A stretch of 64,000 nucleotides of DNA from Larus michahellis (taxonomy: Eukaryota; Chordata; Aves; Charadriiformes; Laridae): positions 50,999,324 through 51,063,323 of the forward strand of contig NC_133901.1 of assembly GCF_964199755.1 (NCBI RefSeq). The letters are read 5' to 3'. The notes below the pieces were generated by a model. That model made no database searches, was not told the DNA's origin, and worked only from the letters and a program-made list of their open reading frames with translations. Positions 61,357 through 64,000 of this stretch are shown in pieces. The translations under genes were made by a program, and so were the position numbers. The first letter of the stretch is position 1. Every line of letters begins with the position of its first letter.

Positions 61357-64000
61357 TTGCAGAGCCAGCTGGGACCAGAAATTCCCAAAGTGTCCAGGTG
61401 GACCCAGCCCAGCAGTTTAACACCTTCCATTGCTCTCACCTGGCTCTGAACCCGGCGCAATCTGCTTGCACCCTTTGAAGGTGTGCAAGCAGGAGCTGCG
61501 CTTATGTCAAGAGACGAGCCTGCATTCATATCACTAAGCTGAGAGGAACTCCTCTGTGCAATTTACTGTCCAGCCCCAGGAGGGTCTTCAAACCCTTTTT
61601 TCTCACCCCGAGTTCTTCCCGCTGCTGGCCCATGCAGGAGATCCACCAGCTTTTCCCCATGTACCCTACTGCTGCTCTAATTGCTCATTACATGGCATGA
61701 GTGCAAGAAGCTGCGTGACAACGCTCTTTTGCTCTTTTAAAGGAGCCGCCGCTTCAAATGCCGGACATGGGGTGCCAACATAGAAGCACAGAAATAGCCC
61801 TCCACATGAAATCTGTGGAAAACTGTGGTGCTCGGGCAGGCTTTGCACCCCTAAAAGGAGGTGATTCCCCTTAAACGGTCCTGGCTGTGGACTACAGCCC
61901 CGTTTGCAGTCCAGGGCTGTTCCGGGCATGGCTGCTAGGTGGCAGGACCATGTGCTCTGTGGGACACCCACCCCCAAAGGCTGGCCAAGTGGGCTGACAG
62001 GATGGGCCTGAGACACAGGTAAGGGGAGCCTCTGTAATCCCAGAGAAAGCCTCTGCCTGCCAGCACCCATCGCCTGCCTGTACCTGCAGCGTGTCTCACG
62101 TAGAGCCTTCTCTCTCCCTCGCCACACATCAGGCTACAGCACCCACGCTGAGTAAAAGCCTTATTTCCATATGGGAAGGCCATCTTTCCGTACAGATGTT
62201 TCTGTATTCACGCAATGGAGGCGTGGATGTCTTCACGCTGCTGCAGGGGTGGCACGCACATAGTTGGTGCGTGCGTTTTTGTGCCCTGCTTTTTGCAGCA
62301 GCAGCGCTGGCATAGCCTGTGCCGCGTGTTCTTTTGTAATCTGTTTATTTCTTTGGGACTAGATCATCCCTAGATCGTCTAATCTTGACCCTTAATAACG
62401 CACTGCCGTTGGTAGCCACCCACACTCCTGCTCTCAGCAGACCCTCCGGACGGCTGCCCAGCCCCACGCAGCAGGCAGCGTGCCCACCCCTCCAGCCAGC
62501 CCTCAGCAGCAGGCATGGGTCGTAGCTGAGTCCAAGGGAGGTGTTTCCTTTGCTCTTCCACCTTAGCCCACAGCCCGTCGCTCCTCTACAGCAGCACAGG
62601 ATGCCGTGATCCCAGCCGGCCAGCCGGGTGAAGAACGTCACTGTGCCTGCCCTGCGCGCTGCTTCTTTCATGTACCAACCAGGAGAGCTGTTCCACAAAG
62701 TACAAGACCTTTCCCGCTGCTCTGCCCGGCAGAGACTGAAGCAAATGGATCTCGACAGGCTGCCTGCGTGGCTGCTGTTTGAGCCGCGCTCACGAACCAA
62801 ATGGGCTGGTCCCAGCGCCTGCCTGGGCACCGGGCAGCCACAGTGGAGAGGAACCTGGGGAAAACATTTGGACTTTGGCAGGGAGGGAGGCTTCATCTCT
62901 GTAGAAGCTTGTGCCAGGACAGCTTGCCCAAATCTCACAGCCACCGTGTGACTGCTGAATGCTTCACTTCACTGCATTATCTGCTGATAAATGGGTAAAA
63001 AATAACAAATAAATGAAGCACTTTGGAGCTATAGAGATAGCTTTCATTACACTTTAACCCACCAATACTTTGTTTATGCTCATAGGAAAAAGTATCTACA
63101 GGTACGTGAAGAATAACTCTCTGTGAAACAACACTGGGAACGCTGTAGATCCCCCAGGCAATACCTGTGCTGAGAACGGTTTCAGGTAAGTGCCCTTTCC
63201 TAATTTCGACGCGCAGACACTTGACAGCTGTGTTGGAGGACGTGGAGATGGGAGGTGATGAAAATGAGCCTGAAATTCACGGAAACGAGATGCTTTGTTC
63301 AGAAGAAGTTGGGATAGGCAGCGGAAAGCAGCTTGGCTGAGAGGAAACAGGCAGGTCTCTCTTCCTCGCAAATCTCTTCCTCATCCATTTAATAGTTCTC
63401 ACGCAGTACAGTGACCCAGCTGTAAGCACCAGTTTAGCTAGCACTCAAGACCACCACAAACAGGACGACGCAGAAGATGAAGGTAGGGCAGGCAACAAAT
63501 CTCTGTAGGCCACTAGCCTGAAGCTGACCCCAGCAAGCTAAAATCTTCCTGGGATATCCATCAGGAGAATCCTCTCCTCCTAACAATTTTGAGCCTGGAG
63601 ACTGGGACAGACATAGCGGCAGTGTAGGAGTAGCCCTGGCTGTAGAAAGCTCTCTAGAGCTTCTGTGGAAAGAAAAGTAAGTATTAAGCACCACCACAAA
63701 GAAGTGCTGGAAAGAGGCGTAGAAAACGCCCTGCGCATTGTGGGAGTGCCTCTGACGAGATCGCAGTGTCTGGCTTGTACTGTGCACCATATGTGGCACA
63801 AACTGGCAGTGCATGGAGGAGAGGCTCGGTCAAAACAATCCTCCACAGAAGGTGAACAGTATTTGCCGACAGCAGGGACATCCACACCAAGCTTCCCGGG
63901 GATGAGGGGTGCTGGCAGCACAGTGGGCAGGAGAGGCATTTTGCAGTGCCACCTTCTGAATCAAGGTCCAAAAAGAGAAGGCTCAGGCAGTAAGCCTTCT
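61357..64000. other. Divergent spacer, unit E, cut by the window end
   Basis: No supported gene. The window stops before the 39-bp block, so its state in this unit is unknown. One private change (GGTGCTCGG for GGCGCTCGG) lies near 61829. Confidence 0.6.

Larger units (their letters stand above)
60402..64000. repeat. Tandem unit E of the array, cut by the window end
   Basis: This is the first 3,599 bp of a fifth copy. It contains ZP4-like exons 3, 2 and 1 and part of the spacer. It shares the CCCACGCTGAG variant (near 62144) with unit A, CTGTTTATTT (near 62342) with unit D, and GAAGCTTG (near 62904) with units B and C. Confidence 0.96.

Noticed and set aside
1-64000. The array as an assembly artefact (one unit repeated by the assembler)
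   Set aside because: Units differ by indels (38-39 bp, 1 bp) and by scattered substitutions shared in different combinations, which simple duplication of one contig would not give. Long reads would still be decisive.
1-64000. CRISPR array or bacterial operon
   Set aside because: The 15-kb repeats carry spliced vertebrate genes; there are no short direct repeats with unique spacers and no closely packed bacterial coding frames.

Overview
This is vertebrate nuclear DNA, almost certainly from a bird. It has split genes with GT/AG introns, a nine-exon CYP2-family cytochrome P450, a zona pellucida (egg-coat) gene, and a solo LTR whose ends and internal repeats look like a common avian endogenous retrovirus family. 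No bacterial or archaeal gene organisation is present.

The whole window is one head-to-tail tandem array. A unit of about 15.1 kb repeats four times in full (1-15119, 15120-30200, 30201-45281, 45282-60401), and a fifth copy (60402-64000) runs off the end. No unique flank is seen on either side, so the array is longer than 64 kb. By eye the units differ at only a few dozen positions each (above 99% identity), and the variants are shared between units in conflicting combinations. This suggests exchange or gene conversion between copies. Unit starts are set by the window edge and are not biological boundaries.

Reading each unit on the + strand: (i) exons 3, 2 and 1 of a ZP4-like gene lie on the minus strand; (ii) a spacer of about 4.9 kb follows, with no gene I can support; (iii) a complete CYP2C-like gene lies on the plus strand, with TATA box, nine exons, 494 codons, all P450 motifs and a poly(A) signal; (iv) a minus-strand 3'-terminal coding exon of an unidentified gene has its own poly(A) signal; (v) a solo ERV LTR is flanked by a 5-bp target duplication; (vi) ZP4-like exon 4 leads into the next unit's exons 3-1.

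The simplest history is that the ancestral segment had one end inside the ZP4-like gene (between exons 4 and 5) and the other inside the unidentified gene (just upstream of its last exon). Tandem duplication then left every unit with a complete CYP2C gene and, on the minus strand, a ZP4 head placed in front of a foreign terminal exon. If spliced, this chimera would encode a secreted protein of about 202 residues with a ZP-N and a trefoil domain but no ZP-C module or membrane anchor. The four P450 copies are all intact. They differ at a few residues, including I-helix A301G in the third copy and S212M near the F-G region in the third and fourth.
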